Positions 1 through 5,566 of a DNA stretch of 8,446 nucleotides are shown piece after piece. Source of the stretch: CAYGHG01 sp964349515 (lineage in GTDB: Bacteria > Oederibacteriota > PGYV01 > CAYGHG01). The translations under genes and the position numbers were made by a program. Each line of letters begins with the position of its first letter. Position 1 is the first letter of the stretch. Location: NCBI GenBank assembly GCA_964349515.1, contig CAYGHG010000106.1, positions 1 to 8,446 on the forward strand, in the 5' to 3' direction. A model generated the notes under the pieces. The model saw only the letters and a program-made list of their open reading frames with translations. It searched no databases and had not been told where the DNA came from.

Positions 1-95
1 TCAGGAACGGCACGGGTGAGTATCTGGGGACCATTGAGGTTACCAGGGACATAACCGCCATTAAGAAATTAGAGGGTGAAAAAAGGCTGGTTTAG
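1..95 (+). CDS. PAS-domain protein, C-terminal end only (DUF438-like)
   Basis: Partial gene running in from the left edge; the reading frame begins at base 3 and stops with TAG at 93-95. The visible 30 residues include GEYLGTIEVTRDIT followed by AIKKLEGEKRLV. The G-x-Y-x-G-x-x-E-V-x-x-D-I-T pattern is the last beta-strand and exit of a PAS sensor domain, and the IKKLEGEKRL ending resembles the C-terminus of DUF438/hemerythrin-type PAS proteins as I remember them. No kinase or other output domain follows, so the PAS fold closes the protein. Ligand and partner cannot be seen. The next gene starts 16 bases downstream, so the two are probably co-transcribed. PAS assignment is fairly sure; the DUF438 subtype is tentative. 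Confidence 0.75.
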   Translation, partial: RNGTGEYLGTIEVTRDITAIKKLEGEKRLV

Positions 96-111
96 CGGAA
101 GGAGGGAAAAC

Positions 112-1161
112 ATGAAACAGATAAAAGTGGCTTTTTTTGATGCCAAAGAATATGACAGGGAGTTTTTTGACAGGGCAAATAAGAATTACGGTTTTAAGAT
201 TAAGTATTTTTCCGAAAGGCTTAACAAGGATACAGCGGAGATGGCGGCGGGATTTGACGCTGTGTGTGCTTTTGTGAATGATTCTGTTGACAAAACAGCG
301 GTTGAAAAACTAAAAAAATCGGGAACAGGGCTTGTTGCCCTGCGCTCGGCAGGCTATAACAACGTGGATCTAAAGGCTGCTTTTGGAAAAGTACATCTGG
401 TAAGGGTGCCTGCGTATTCCCCGGGCGCTGTAGCGGAGCATACTGTGGCGCTTATGCTCAGCTTAAACAGAAAAATACACAAGGCATATTACCGCACAAG
501 GGACAATAATTTTTCAATACACGGTTTTATAGGGTTTGACATGAAAGGCAAGACAGCCGGGGTAATAGGCACAGGCAAAATAGGCAGGGAAGTGGCGGGG
601 ATTCTGTCCGGATTTGGCATGAAAATACTGGCTTATGACAAACATCCCGACGAAGGGTTTAAAGCGGAAAAAAAAGGGGTTTATACCACACTGGACAGGC
701 TTTACAGGGAGTCTGACATCATAACCCTGCACTGCCCGCTGAACAAGGACACCTATCATCTTATAGGCGGCAGGGCGATAAGCAGGATGAAAAAAGGGGT
801 TATGTTAATTAATACCGGCAGGGGAAGCCTGATAGACGCCAAAGCCCTTATCAAGGGGCTGAAAACAGGAAAAATAGGCTACGCGGGGCTTGATGTTTAC
901 GAGGAGGAAGACAAATACTTTTTTGAGGATTTTTCCGGCAGGGTCATGGGTGATGACGTGCTTGCCAGGCTGCTGACTTTTGGAAACGTGCTTATAACTT
1001 CACATCAGGGTTTTTTTACGGCAGAAGCGCTGCAGAACATAGCCCGGACAACGATGGAAAATATTAAAAAGTATTTTGAAAAAGGAAAGCTTGAAAATGA
1101 AATATGTTATAAATGCACCACCGATGAGTGCAATAAAAAAAGGAAAGGAAGGTGTTTCTAA
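112..1161 (+). CDS. ldhA: D-lactate dehydrogenase (NAD-dependent D-2-hydroxyacid dehydrogenase)
   Basis: Cytoplasmic 349-residue enzyme expected to interconvert pyruvate and D-lactate with NADH, regenerating NAD+ in fermentation. The Rossmann nucleotide-binding motif GTGKIG is at 153-158, and Asp176 at the end of the next strand suggests NAD rather than NADP. The catalytic set of the family is visible: Arg237 in NTGRG, Glu266 in DVYEEE and His298 in TSHQG. RSAGYNNVD near 78-86 is the typical substrate-side loop. I chose ATG 112 because GGAAGGAGGG lies just before it at 97-106; an in-frame GTG at 76 would overlap the upstream gene and lacks a good site. Length matches D-LDH except for a Cys- and Lys-rich tail (C332, C335, C340, C348) past the usual end. 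Related 2-hydroxyacid dehydrogenases are possible, but the spacing of motifs best fits D-LDH. Confidence 0.93.
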   Translation: MKQIKVAFFDAKEYDREFFDRANKNYGFKIKYFSERLNKDTAEMAAGFDAVCAFVNDSVDKTAVEKLKKSGTGLVALRSAGYNNVDLKAAFGKVHLVRVPAYSPGAVAEHTVALMLSLNRKIHKAYYRTRDNNFSIHGFIGFDMKGKTAGVIGTGKIGREVAGILSGFGMKILAYDKHPDEGFKAEKKGVYTTLDRLYRESDIITLHCPLNKDTYHLIGGRAISRMKKGVMLINTGRGSLIDAKALIKGLKTGKIGYAGLDVYEEEDKYFFEDFSGRVMGDDVLARLLTFGNVLITSHQGFFTAEALQNIARTTMENIKKYFEKGKLENEICYKCTTDECNKKRKGRCF

Positions 1162-1470
1162 ATGGAAAAAATAGCGGACATAAAAAATGAAGTGCAGTAT
1201 GCGGGTAATTCTGTGGTTTCAAATACGCTGATCAGTAAAGGCGGCGGGACAGTGACACTTTTTGCTTTTGACGCGGGGCAGGGGCTGTCGGAACATACCG
1301 CGCCTTTTGACGCGCTTGTGCAGATAGTTGACGGAAGCGCCGAGATATCCATAGGCGGCGAGGTTCACAATGTAAAGGCGGGGGAGTTTGTCATAATGCC
1401 GTCCGGTGTGCCGCATTCGCTGAAAGCTCCTGAAAAGTTTAAAATGCTGCTGGTGATGGTGAAGCAGTAG
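1162..1470 (+). CDS. small single-domain cupin protein
   Basis: A 102-residue protein that is essentially one cupin beta-barrel. Cupin motif 1 is EHTAPFDALVQIVDG (44-58) and motif 2 is GEFVIMPSGVPHSL (74-87). Of the usual metal ligands, His45, Asp50 (in place of Glu) and His85 are present, while the first motif-1 His position is Ser43; metal binding may therefore be altered or absent. There is no DNA-binding or second enzymatic domain, so a role in sensing or binding a small molecule, or a minor enzymatic role, cannot be separated. The ATG directly follows the TAA of ldhA, with a Shine-Dalgarno site (GGAAGGTG, 1147-1154) inside the ldhA end, so the two are almost certainly translated from one mRNA. 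Substrate is unknown. Confidence 0.88.
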   Translation: MEKIADIKNEVQYAGNSVVSNTLISKGGGTVTLFAFDAGQGLSEHTAPFDALVQIVDGSAEISIGGEVHNVKAGEFVIMPSGVPHSLKAPEKFKMLLVMVKQ

Positions 1471-1480
1471 AACAAGTCTG

Positions 1481-1507
1481 GAAGACAAAAGACAGGAGGC
1501 AAAAGTA
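1481..1507 (+). repeat. heptameric AAAAGAC-type repeat, copy A
   Basis: Just after the cupin stop the sequence reads GGAAGAC, AAAAGAC, AGGAGGC, AAAAGTA: four 7-bp units with a shared R-A/G-A/G-A-G-R-C pattern. It matches the arrays at 2205-2240, 4537-4578 and 5532-5559. One unit contains an AGGAGG core resembling a ribosome binding site, but no start codon lies at a usable distance. Confidence 0.6.
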
Positions 1508-1571
1508 ATAACAAAAACAGATTTCATGTTTTTGCCTGTAATATCCATAAATTTATCTCCCGGAGGCTTCA

Positions 1572-2204
1572 ATGAAAGGAACACACGCCAAAGAGAGGCT
1601 GAGAAAAAAAGCGCGCGGCCTTGCCATATTTACGGTTGCTTACAACATTGTGGAGGGGGTGTTGTCAATAATCGCGGGGGCTGCCGCAGGCAGCGCCGCT
1701 CTTATTGGTTTCGGGCTTGACAGTTTTGTGGAGTCGCTTTCCGGGGGAATAATGGTATGGCGCTTCTCGGAGCGCAAAGCTATGACTCAGGAGCAGGAAC
1801 ACAAAATAGAAGAGCGCGCAGAGAAACTCGTGGGCTGGACTTTCATAATACTTGCAGCTTACGTGGCTTTTGAGTCGGCTGAAAAACTTTTAACGCGTGA
1901 CATGCCCGGGGCCTCGGTGTTCGGCATTGTAATAGCCCTGCTGTCCCTTATAATAATGCCCATATTATATTATCATAAGGTGAAAACAGGTAAAGCGCTT
2001 GAAAGCCGCAGCCTGATTGCCGATGCCAAAGAGACCCTTGCGTGCATGATGCTGTCCGCCGCGCTTTTGGCAGGCCTGCTCCTTAACCTGCTGTTCGGGC
2101 TGTGGTGGGCAGACCCTGCGGCAGGGCTGGTCATAGCGTTTTACCTTGTCAAAGAGGGAAGAGAGATTTTAAGCGGCGGATGCGGGTGCGGGAAAGATGA
2201 GTAA
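1572..2204 (+). CDS. short cation diffusion facilitator (CDF-type) transporter
   Basis: A 210-residue inner-membrane protein with about six hydrophobic segments (roughly 16-38, 40-60, 88-107, 115-134, 152-174, 177-193). The GFGLDSFVESLSG stretch (47-58) supplies the TM2 acidic pair Asp50/Glu54 seen where CDF proteins carry metal ligands. In the fifth segment the usual His-x3-Asp is replaced by a SLIADAKET pattern (Asp151, Glu154), and WWADPAAGL with Asp181 follows, as in a short CDF-like subfamily. The protein ends at the membrane domain with a GGCGCGKDE tail (Cys204, Cys206), lacking the roughly 90-residue cytoplasmic dimerisation domain of YiiP-type transporters. Transported ion is not predictable; Zn2+, Fe2+ or Mn2+ are possible. 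ATG 1572 follows GGAGG at 1562-1566. It lies about 100 bases after the cupin gene and could have its own promoter. Confidence 0.85.
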   Translation: MKGTHAKERLRKKARGLAIFTVAYNIVEGVLSIIAGAAAGSAALIGFGLDSFVESLSGGIMVWRFSERKAMTQEQEHKIEERAEKLVGWTFIILAAYVAFESAEKLLTRDMPGASVFGIVIALLSLIIMPILYYHKVKTGKALESRSLIADAKETLACMMLSAALLAGLLLNLLFGLWWADPAAGLVIAFYLVKEGREILSGGCGCGKDE

Positions 2205-2299
2205 AAGTTAAGAAGACAAAAGACAGGAGACAGAAGTTTAGGGAGGTATATTTGGTCTTGTCCTTAACTTTTGTCTTCTGTCTTTTGTCTTTTTAACTT
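2205..2299. repeat. long imperfect inverted repeat (39-bp stem) built of heptamer units
   Basis: The left arm (2205-2243) and right arm (2261-2299) are near-perfect reverse complements around a 17-base loop. Over the 36-base cores (2205-2240 and 2264-2299) 32 positions match in DNA; three of the four differences would form G-U pairs in + strand RNA, leaving one U-U mismatch. The left arm contains AAAAGAC-like 7-bp units in direct orientation and the right arm the same units inverted. It starts right after the CDF stop codon and ends 28 bases before the helicase start, so it may act as a terminator-like or mRNA-stabilising hairpin. A run of five T (2290-2294) lies inside the right arm rather than after it, so it is not a canonical intrinsic terminator. 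Confidence 0.85.
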
Positions 2300-2310
2300 G
2301 TTTTCAGGTG

Positions 2311-2319
2311 TGATATACT
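2311..2319 (+). promoter_or_regulatory. extended -10 promoter of the DEAD-box helicase gene
   Basis: TGATATACT gives a TGn extended -10 with hexamer TATACT at 2314-2319. No good -35 is seen at 17 bp (TTTTAA, 2291-2296), as is allowed for extended -10 promoters. Transcription would start near 2326-2327, at or one base before the ATG. Confidence 0.5.
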
Positions 2320-2326
2320 TTATTTC

Positions 2327-3589
2327 ATGAATGAATACAAAACATTTCACAACATAGGTGTAGACGGTAAAATAGCTGATGAGCTGGAAAAGTCAGGAAT
2401 CACCGTCCCCACCCCCATACAGGAAAAGGCGGTGCCTCTCGCGCTCGCGGGTTCGGATGTCATCGGCATAGCAAAGACAGGCACGGGTAAGACGCTGGCT
2501 TTTGGCATACCTATAATTCAGGGGATTTTAAATACCGGCGGCAGGGCTCTTGTGGTCGTACCGGTGAGGGAGCTTGCCCTGCAGGTGGATGAGGCTCTGA
2601 AAAAAATATGCGCTGTTTTCGGAATAAAGACTGCCGCGCTGATAGGGGGCGCTGACATGGAAAATCAGGTATCGCAGCTTTCACGGAATCCTTCAATCAT
2701 TACCGCCACGCCGGGCAGGCTCATAGACCACATGCAGAGAGGAAGCGTTACAACTGCGGATGTATCGTTTCTCGTCCTTGACGAGGCTGACAGGATGCTT
2801 GACCTTGGGTTTGAAAGGGAAGTCTCAGAGATACTCAGAGACATTCCTGATAAGAGACAGACTTTCCTGTTTTCTGCTACAATGCCCGCTGACATTATAA
2901 AAATCGCCGAAACTCACATGAATAACCCCGTGACTGTTGAGATATCCCCGTCAGGAACCGCCGCGGAGCTTGTGGAGCAGGAACTCTATGTAATCAGGGA
3001 AGAGGCAAAGAAAATAGTGACAGCAGACCTGCTTTCACAGCACAGCGGGCCTGTGCTGGTTTTTACCCGGACAAAAAAAGGCGCGTCGCTCGCGGCGCGT
3101 GCCATAAAAAGAGCGGGCTTCACCGCCGCTGAAATACACTCTGACAGGGGTCAGACAGAGAGGGAAAAGGCGCTCGCGGGGTTTAAATCCGGAAAATTCA
3201 GGGTGCTGGTCGCAACCGACATCGCGGCGCGCGGGATTGACGTATCAGGAATAGAACTCGTCATCAATTATGACCTGCCGGATGAAGCTTTGAATTACAT
3301 ACACAGGATTGGCCGCACGGGCAGGGCGGGTAAGAGAGGAAAGTCTGTTACGCTGGCTACTCCCGAACAGGCGGCCGGTGTAAAGTCCATAGAAAAAATA
3401 ATGAATAAAGAGATTCCGGTTGTAAAGCACGAAGCGGTACAAAATGAAGAGTTCATGGAAATACCCTTTAACTCCCCGCATGTCAACCCTATGATGCTTC
3501 ACAAAGAGAAAATTAAAGCCAGGGATATCGCGTCAAAGGAAAAGAAAAACAATGGAGGCAAAAACAGGAAGGAAGAAAGATGGAAATAA
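2327..3589 (+). CDS. rhlE: DEAD-box ATP-dependent RNA helicase (RhlE-like)
   Basis: A 420-residue cytoplasmic RNA helicase that unwinds or remodels RNA using ATP, for example in ribosome assembly, mRNA decay or cold adaptation. All core motifs are readable: Q motif PTPIQ (Gln32), motif I AKTGTGKT (49-56), Ia VPVRELA (78-84, where most relatives have PTRELA), Ib TPGR (128-131), II DEAD (152-155), III SAT (184-186), IV VLVFTRT (243-249), V ATDIAARGID (296-305) and VI HRIGRTGR (326-333). After the second RecA domain is only a short basic tail (about 394-420) rich in Lys, Arg and Asn, which probably aids RNA binding. ATG 2327 is the only start that keeps the Q motif; no ribosome binding site lies at normal spacing (AGGTG at 2306-2310 is too far). 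RhlE, CshA and related paralogues are hard to tell apart, so the symbol is tentative. Confidence 0.93.
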   Translation: MNEYKTFHNIGVDGKIADELEKSGITVPTPIQEKAVPLALAGSDVIGIAKTGTGKTLAFGIPIIQGILNTGGRALVVVPVRELALQVDEALKKICAVFGIKTAALIGGADMENQVSQLSRNPSIITATPGRLIDHMQRGSVTTADVSFLVLDEADRMLDLGFEREVSEILRDIPDKRQTFLFSATMPADIIKIAETHMNNPVTVEISPSGTAAELVEQELYVIREEAKKIVTADLLSQHSGPVLVFTRTKKGASLAARAIKRAGFTAAEIHSDRGQTEREKALAGFKSGKFRVLVATDIAARGIDVSGIELVINYDLPDEALNYIHRIGRTGRAGKRGKSVTLATPEQAAGVKSIEKIMNKEIPVVKHEAVQNEEFMEIPFNSPHVNPMMLHKEKIKARDIASKEKKNNGGKNRKEERWK

Positions 3590-3619
3590 GAGGGAACATA
3601 TAAGCTCGGAAATTCTTTA

Positions 3620-3648
3620 TTGACCAAAAGCAGCATAGAGTGTATATT
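3620..3648 (+). promoter_or_regulatory. sigma70-type promoter of the ArsR-family gene
   Basis: TTGACC at 3620-3625 and TATATT at 3643-3648 are separated by exactly 17 bases. The predicted start of transcription is near 3655, about 37 bases before the ATG. Confidence 0.7.
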
Positions 3649-3656
3649 AATTATCA

Positions 3657-3675
3657 TATTGTAATCAAAACAATA
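3657..3675. promoter_or_regulatory. candidate operator, inverted repeat TATTGT-N7-ACAATA
   Basis: A perfect 6-bp inverted repeat with a 7-base spacer sits just past the predicted transcription start of the ArsR-type gene. Placement and size suit steric autorepression by a dimeric winged-helix repressor. Binding is inferred from position only. Confidence 0.45.
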
Positions 3676-3691
3676 AATAAGGGCGGGTGAC

Positions 3692-3994
3692 ATGGAAAAA
3701 ATCATACTCAAACAGTCAAGGGTTCTTAAGATTCTGGCAAACAAGCACAGGCTGAACATACTAAGCCTCATAGCGGGTAATGAGGTAAACGCCGGTGAGC
3801 TTGTGAAAAAAACAGGTTTAAGCAAGTCCAACCTGTCCCAGCACATTGACCTGCTTTTGGAAGCCAAAGTAATCAGCTCGAGAAAAGAGGGGCTGAAGGT
3901 TTACTATACCGTTATTGACAAGGCAGCCGCTAAGAAGAGCCCGCTTATGGAAGAAATAGTAGTATCTACATTGAGAAAAAACGTATCTAAATAA
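3692..3994 (+). CDS. ArsR-family winged-helix transcriptional regulator without cysteines
   Basis: A 100-residue dimeric DNA-binding repressor of ArsR/SmtB type. The opening VLKILANKHRLNILSLI (11-27) is the family's first helices; the recognition helix-turn-helix is at about 35-55 (AGELVKKTGLSKSNLSQHIDLL), and the beta-wing is SSRKEGLKVYYTV (62-74). There is no cysteine in the protein, so the CxC arsenic/cadmium site and dithiol persulfide sensing are ruled out; the single His51 lies in the recognition helix. The inducer is thus unlikely to be a thiolate-bound metal and may be unrelated to copper or sulfur. It has its own promoter and candidate operator, and its start follows GGGTGA closely. 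It stops 82 bases before the Rrf2 gene, which has a separate promoter, so its target could be itself or a distant gene. Confidence 0.9.
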   Translation: MEKIILKQSRVLKILANKHRLNILSLIAGNEVNAGELVKKTGLSKSNLSQHIDLLLEAKVISSRKEGLKVYYTVIDKAAAKKSPLMEEIVVSTLRKNVSK

Positions 3995-4006
3995 TTTAAA
4001 TTCATC

Positions 4007-4036
4007 TTGACAAATATGATTACTATGATATATATA
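4007..4036 (+). promoter_or_regulatory. sigma70-type promoter of the Rrf2-cysK-copZ-copA group
   Basis: A consensus -35 TTGACA (4007-4012) is followed by an AT-rich TATATATA stretch; TATATA at 4031-4036 gives an 18-base spacer and 4029-4034 a 16-base spacer. Transcription would start near 4043. No other clear promoter is seen before copA, so this may drive the whole group. Confidence 0.65.
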
Positions 4037-4060
4037 CTACCAAGTGGAGTAATATGGTAG
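4037..4060. promoter_or_regulatory. candidate Rrf2 operator, inverted repeat CTACCA-N12-TGGTAG
   Basis: Perfect 6-bp arms separated by 12 bases abut the -10 region and cover the predicted transcription start. Rrf2-family dimers bind dyads of about this total length (24 bp), so autoregulation by the gene just downstream is plausible. No match to a named IscR or CymR consensus is claimed. Confidence 0.5.
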
Positions 4061-4076
4061 AGTATAGGAGGAGAGC

Positions 4077-4508
4077 ATGATACTTTCAACACGTTCGAGG
4101 TATGGCGCAAGGCTGTTGTTTGAGCTGGCTTATAATTACGGACAGGGGCCGGTGATGTTGGGAGACATAGCTCACAGGCAGAATATTTCGGAAAAATATC
4201 TGAGTAAAATAGTGCTTCAGCTGAAATCAGCGGGACTAATAAATTCCCATAGGGGAACTAACGGCGGTTATGAACTTGCAAAGGAACCTTCGCTGATTAA
4301 TATGAAGGAGGTAGTTGAGGTGCTTGAAGGCGGTTTTACCGTGGCGGATTGTAAGGGCTGCAAAATAAGCAGGCGATGTCCCACCACTGCGATTTGGGAA
4401 CGGCTTGACCGGGCGATTAAGATAACGCTTGAAGAGGAAACACTCGACAAAATGGTGGTGGATTATAAGTTAAAAAGCGGTGAAGGGGTACTTGAGTATA
4501 GTATTTAA
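4077..4508 (+). CDS. Rrf2-family (IscR/CymR-like) regulator with three-cysteine cluster site
   Basis: A 143-residue Rrf2 winged-helix regulator. The N-terminal STRSRYGARLLFELA (4-18) and the recognition region NISEKYLSKIVLQLKSAGLINSHRGTNGGYELAK (36-69) are hallmark Rrf2 sequence. Cys92, Cys95 and Cys101 (C-x2-C-x5-C) lie where IscR carries its [2Fe-2S] ligands, so this is probably an Fe-S, redox or nitric-oxide sensing member rather than the cysteine-free CymR type. IscR has C-x5-C-x5-C, so the spacing is shorter between the first two residues. Start ATG 4077 follows AGGAGG (4066-4071) closely. It is the first gene of the group and lies 93 bases before cysK, which suggests control of cysteine/Fe-S supply. 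A promoter and inverted repeat upstream suggest self-control. Confidence 0.9.
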   Translation: MILSTRSRYGARLLFELAYNYGQGPVMLGDIAHRQNISEKYLSKIVLQLKSAGLINSHRGTNGGYELAKEPSLINMKEVVEVLEGGFTVADCKGCKISRRCPTTAIWERLDRAIKITLEEETLDKMVVDYKLKSGEGVLEYSI

Positions 4509-4537
4509 GCTATAAGCTATGAGCTATAAGCTATAAG
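4508..4537 (+). repeat. tandem heptamer array AGCTATA (4 copies)
   Basis: Four units AGCTATA, AGCTATG, AGCTATA, AGCTATA begin at the last base of the Rrf2 stop codon and are followed by AG. The unit contains the palindrome AGCT. It shares the 7-bp period of the adjoining AAAAGAC array but not its sequence. Confidence 0.9.
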
Positions 4538-4578
4538 AAAGACAAAAGACAAAAGACAAAAGACAGAAGACAGAAGAC
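4537..4578 (+). repeat. tandem heptamer array AAAAGAC (6 copies), copy C
   Basis: Six consecutive 7-bp units: GAAAGAC, then AAAAGAC three times, then AGAAGAC twice. It joins directly to the AGCTATA array, giving about 70 bases of unbroken 7-bp period between the Rrf2 and cysK genes. It ends 13 bases before the cysK ribosome binding site. Confidence 0.93.
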
Positions 4579-4601
4579 AAAAATAAAAAAGGAGAAGGAA
4601 C

Positions 4602-5522
4602 ATGAAAATAGCAAATAATGTACTGGAGCTGATCGGGAACACACCGCTGGTGCGGATTAACAGGATGAATGCGGGCGGGGCTGAGATACTTTACAAAATG
4701 GAAAGTTTTAACCCTCTTTCTTCGGTAAAAGACAGGATAGGGATTGCCATGATTGAGGATGCGGAGAGAAAAGGCCTGCTAAAAAAGGGCTCTGTGATCA
4801 TAGAACCGACAAGCGGAAATACAGGTATTGCGCTTGCTTTTGCAGCGGCGGTAAAAGGTTATAAACTAATTCTGACCATGCCTGAAACCATGAGTGTGGA
4901 GAGGCGGAAACTGCTGAAAATTTTCGGCGCTGAGCTTGTGCTGACTGAAGGGCCCAAGGGTATGAAGGGGGCTGTCGCCGCGGCGGAAGAACTTGTGTTA
5001 AAGACGCCGGGCTCATACATGCCCCAGCAGTTTAATAACCCGGCAAATCCTGAAATACACAGAAAGACAACCGCAGAGGAAATATGGCGCGACACAGAGG
5101 GCAGGGTTGACATACTCGTCGCGGCGGTAGGAACAGGCGGAAGCGCGATGGGAATAGGAAGCGCGCTGAAAGAAAAAAAACCGTCGGTAAAGGTTATTGC
5201 GGTTGAGCCTGAAAAATCCCCTGTGTTGTCAGGCGGCGCGCCCTCGCCCCATAAAATACAGGGCATAGGCGCGGGGTTTGTGCCCGGGGTTGTTGACATA
5301 AAGTTTTTTGATGAGATAATCAAAGTGAAAGAAGAAGACGCGGGAGAGACGGCGAGGGGCGCTGCAAAGCAAGAGGGGCTGTTGGTCGGGATTTCCGCAG
5401 GCGCAAATCTGTGGGCCGCGCTTGAAGTTGCCAAAAGGCCGGAAAATAAGGGAAAGACAATTGTGACGATTGCCTGTGATACGGGTGAGAGGTATCTGAG
5501 TACGTGGCTGTTTGAGGAATAG
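4602..5522 (+). CDS. cysK: cysteine synthase A (O-acetylserine sulfhydrylase)
   Basis: A 306-residue PLP enzyme that makes L-cysteine and acetate from O-acetylserine and sulfide in the cytoplasm. The PLP lysine is Lys43 in SSVKDRIG; the substrate loop PTSGNTG is at 69-75; the phosphate-binding glycine loop GTGGS is at 177-181; and Ser265 in VGISAGAN is the pyridine-nitrogen partner. The ending DTGERYLSTWLF is typical of CysK. Length fits CysK, with no CBS or regulatory domain, so cystathionine beta-synthase is unlikely. CysM is a weaker alternative; EIHRKTTAEEIW favours CysK. ATG 4602 follows GGAGAAGGA (4591-4599). Its placement behind an Rrf2 regulator echoes CymR/IscR-type control of cysteine supply. 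No serine acetyltransferase (cysE) is in the window. Confidence 0.95.
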   Translation: MKIANNVLELIGNTPLVRINRMNAGGAEILYKMESFNPLSSVKDRIGIAMIEDAERKGLLKKGSVIIEPTSGNTGIALAFAAAVKGYKLILTMPETMSVERRKLLKIFGAELVLTEGPKGMKGAVAAAEELVLKTPGSYMPQQFNNPANPEIHRKTTAEEIWRDTEGRVDILVAAVGTGGSAMGIGSALKEKKPSVKVIAVEPEKSPVLSGGAPSPHKIQGIGAGFVPGVVDIKFFDEIIKVKEEDAGETARGAAKQEGLLVGISAGANLWAALEVAKRPENKGKTIVTIACDTGERYLSTWLFEE

Positions 5523-5531
5523 AGAAAGGTT

Positions 5532-5559
5532 AGAAGACATAAGAAAGAAGACGAAAGGG
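5532..5559 (+). repeat. degenerate heptameric repeat, copy D
   Basis: AGAAGAC, ATAAGAA, AGAAGAC, GAAAGGG fill most of the 44-base gap between cysK and copZ with the same 7-bp period as the other arrays. The last unit merges with the copZ ribosome binding site (AAAGGGGG), so chance purine richness contributes to the match. Confidence 0.5.
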
Positions 5560-5566
5560 GGATACG

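Noticed and set aside
76..111. Upstream GTG start for the D-lactate dehydrogenase
   Set aside because: It overlaps the preceding PAS gene, has no good ribosome binding site, and adds residues outside the family's N-terminus; ATG 112 has GGAAGGAGGG.
1512..1534. Hairpin CAAAAACA-N7-TGTTTTTG as an intrinsic terminator after the cupin gene
   Set aside because: The arms are perfect but AT-rich, so the stem is weak, and no T-run follows it. It may simply be chance in A/T-rich DNA.
1526..1720. 64-codon + strand frame starting before the CDF gene
   Set aside because: Runs out of frame through the CDF N-terminus, lacks a ribosome binding site at proper distance, and has no recognisable protein features.
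3499..3867. 122-codon - strand frame across the helicase end and ArsR gene
   Set aside because: Overlaps two well-supported + strand genes and the ArsR promoter, and its sequence is low-complexity Phe/Leu/Ser-rich.
4508..4578. CRISPR array
   Set aside because: Units are 7 bp and directly adjacent with no unique spacers, and there are no cas genes; this is a simple tandem repeat.
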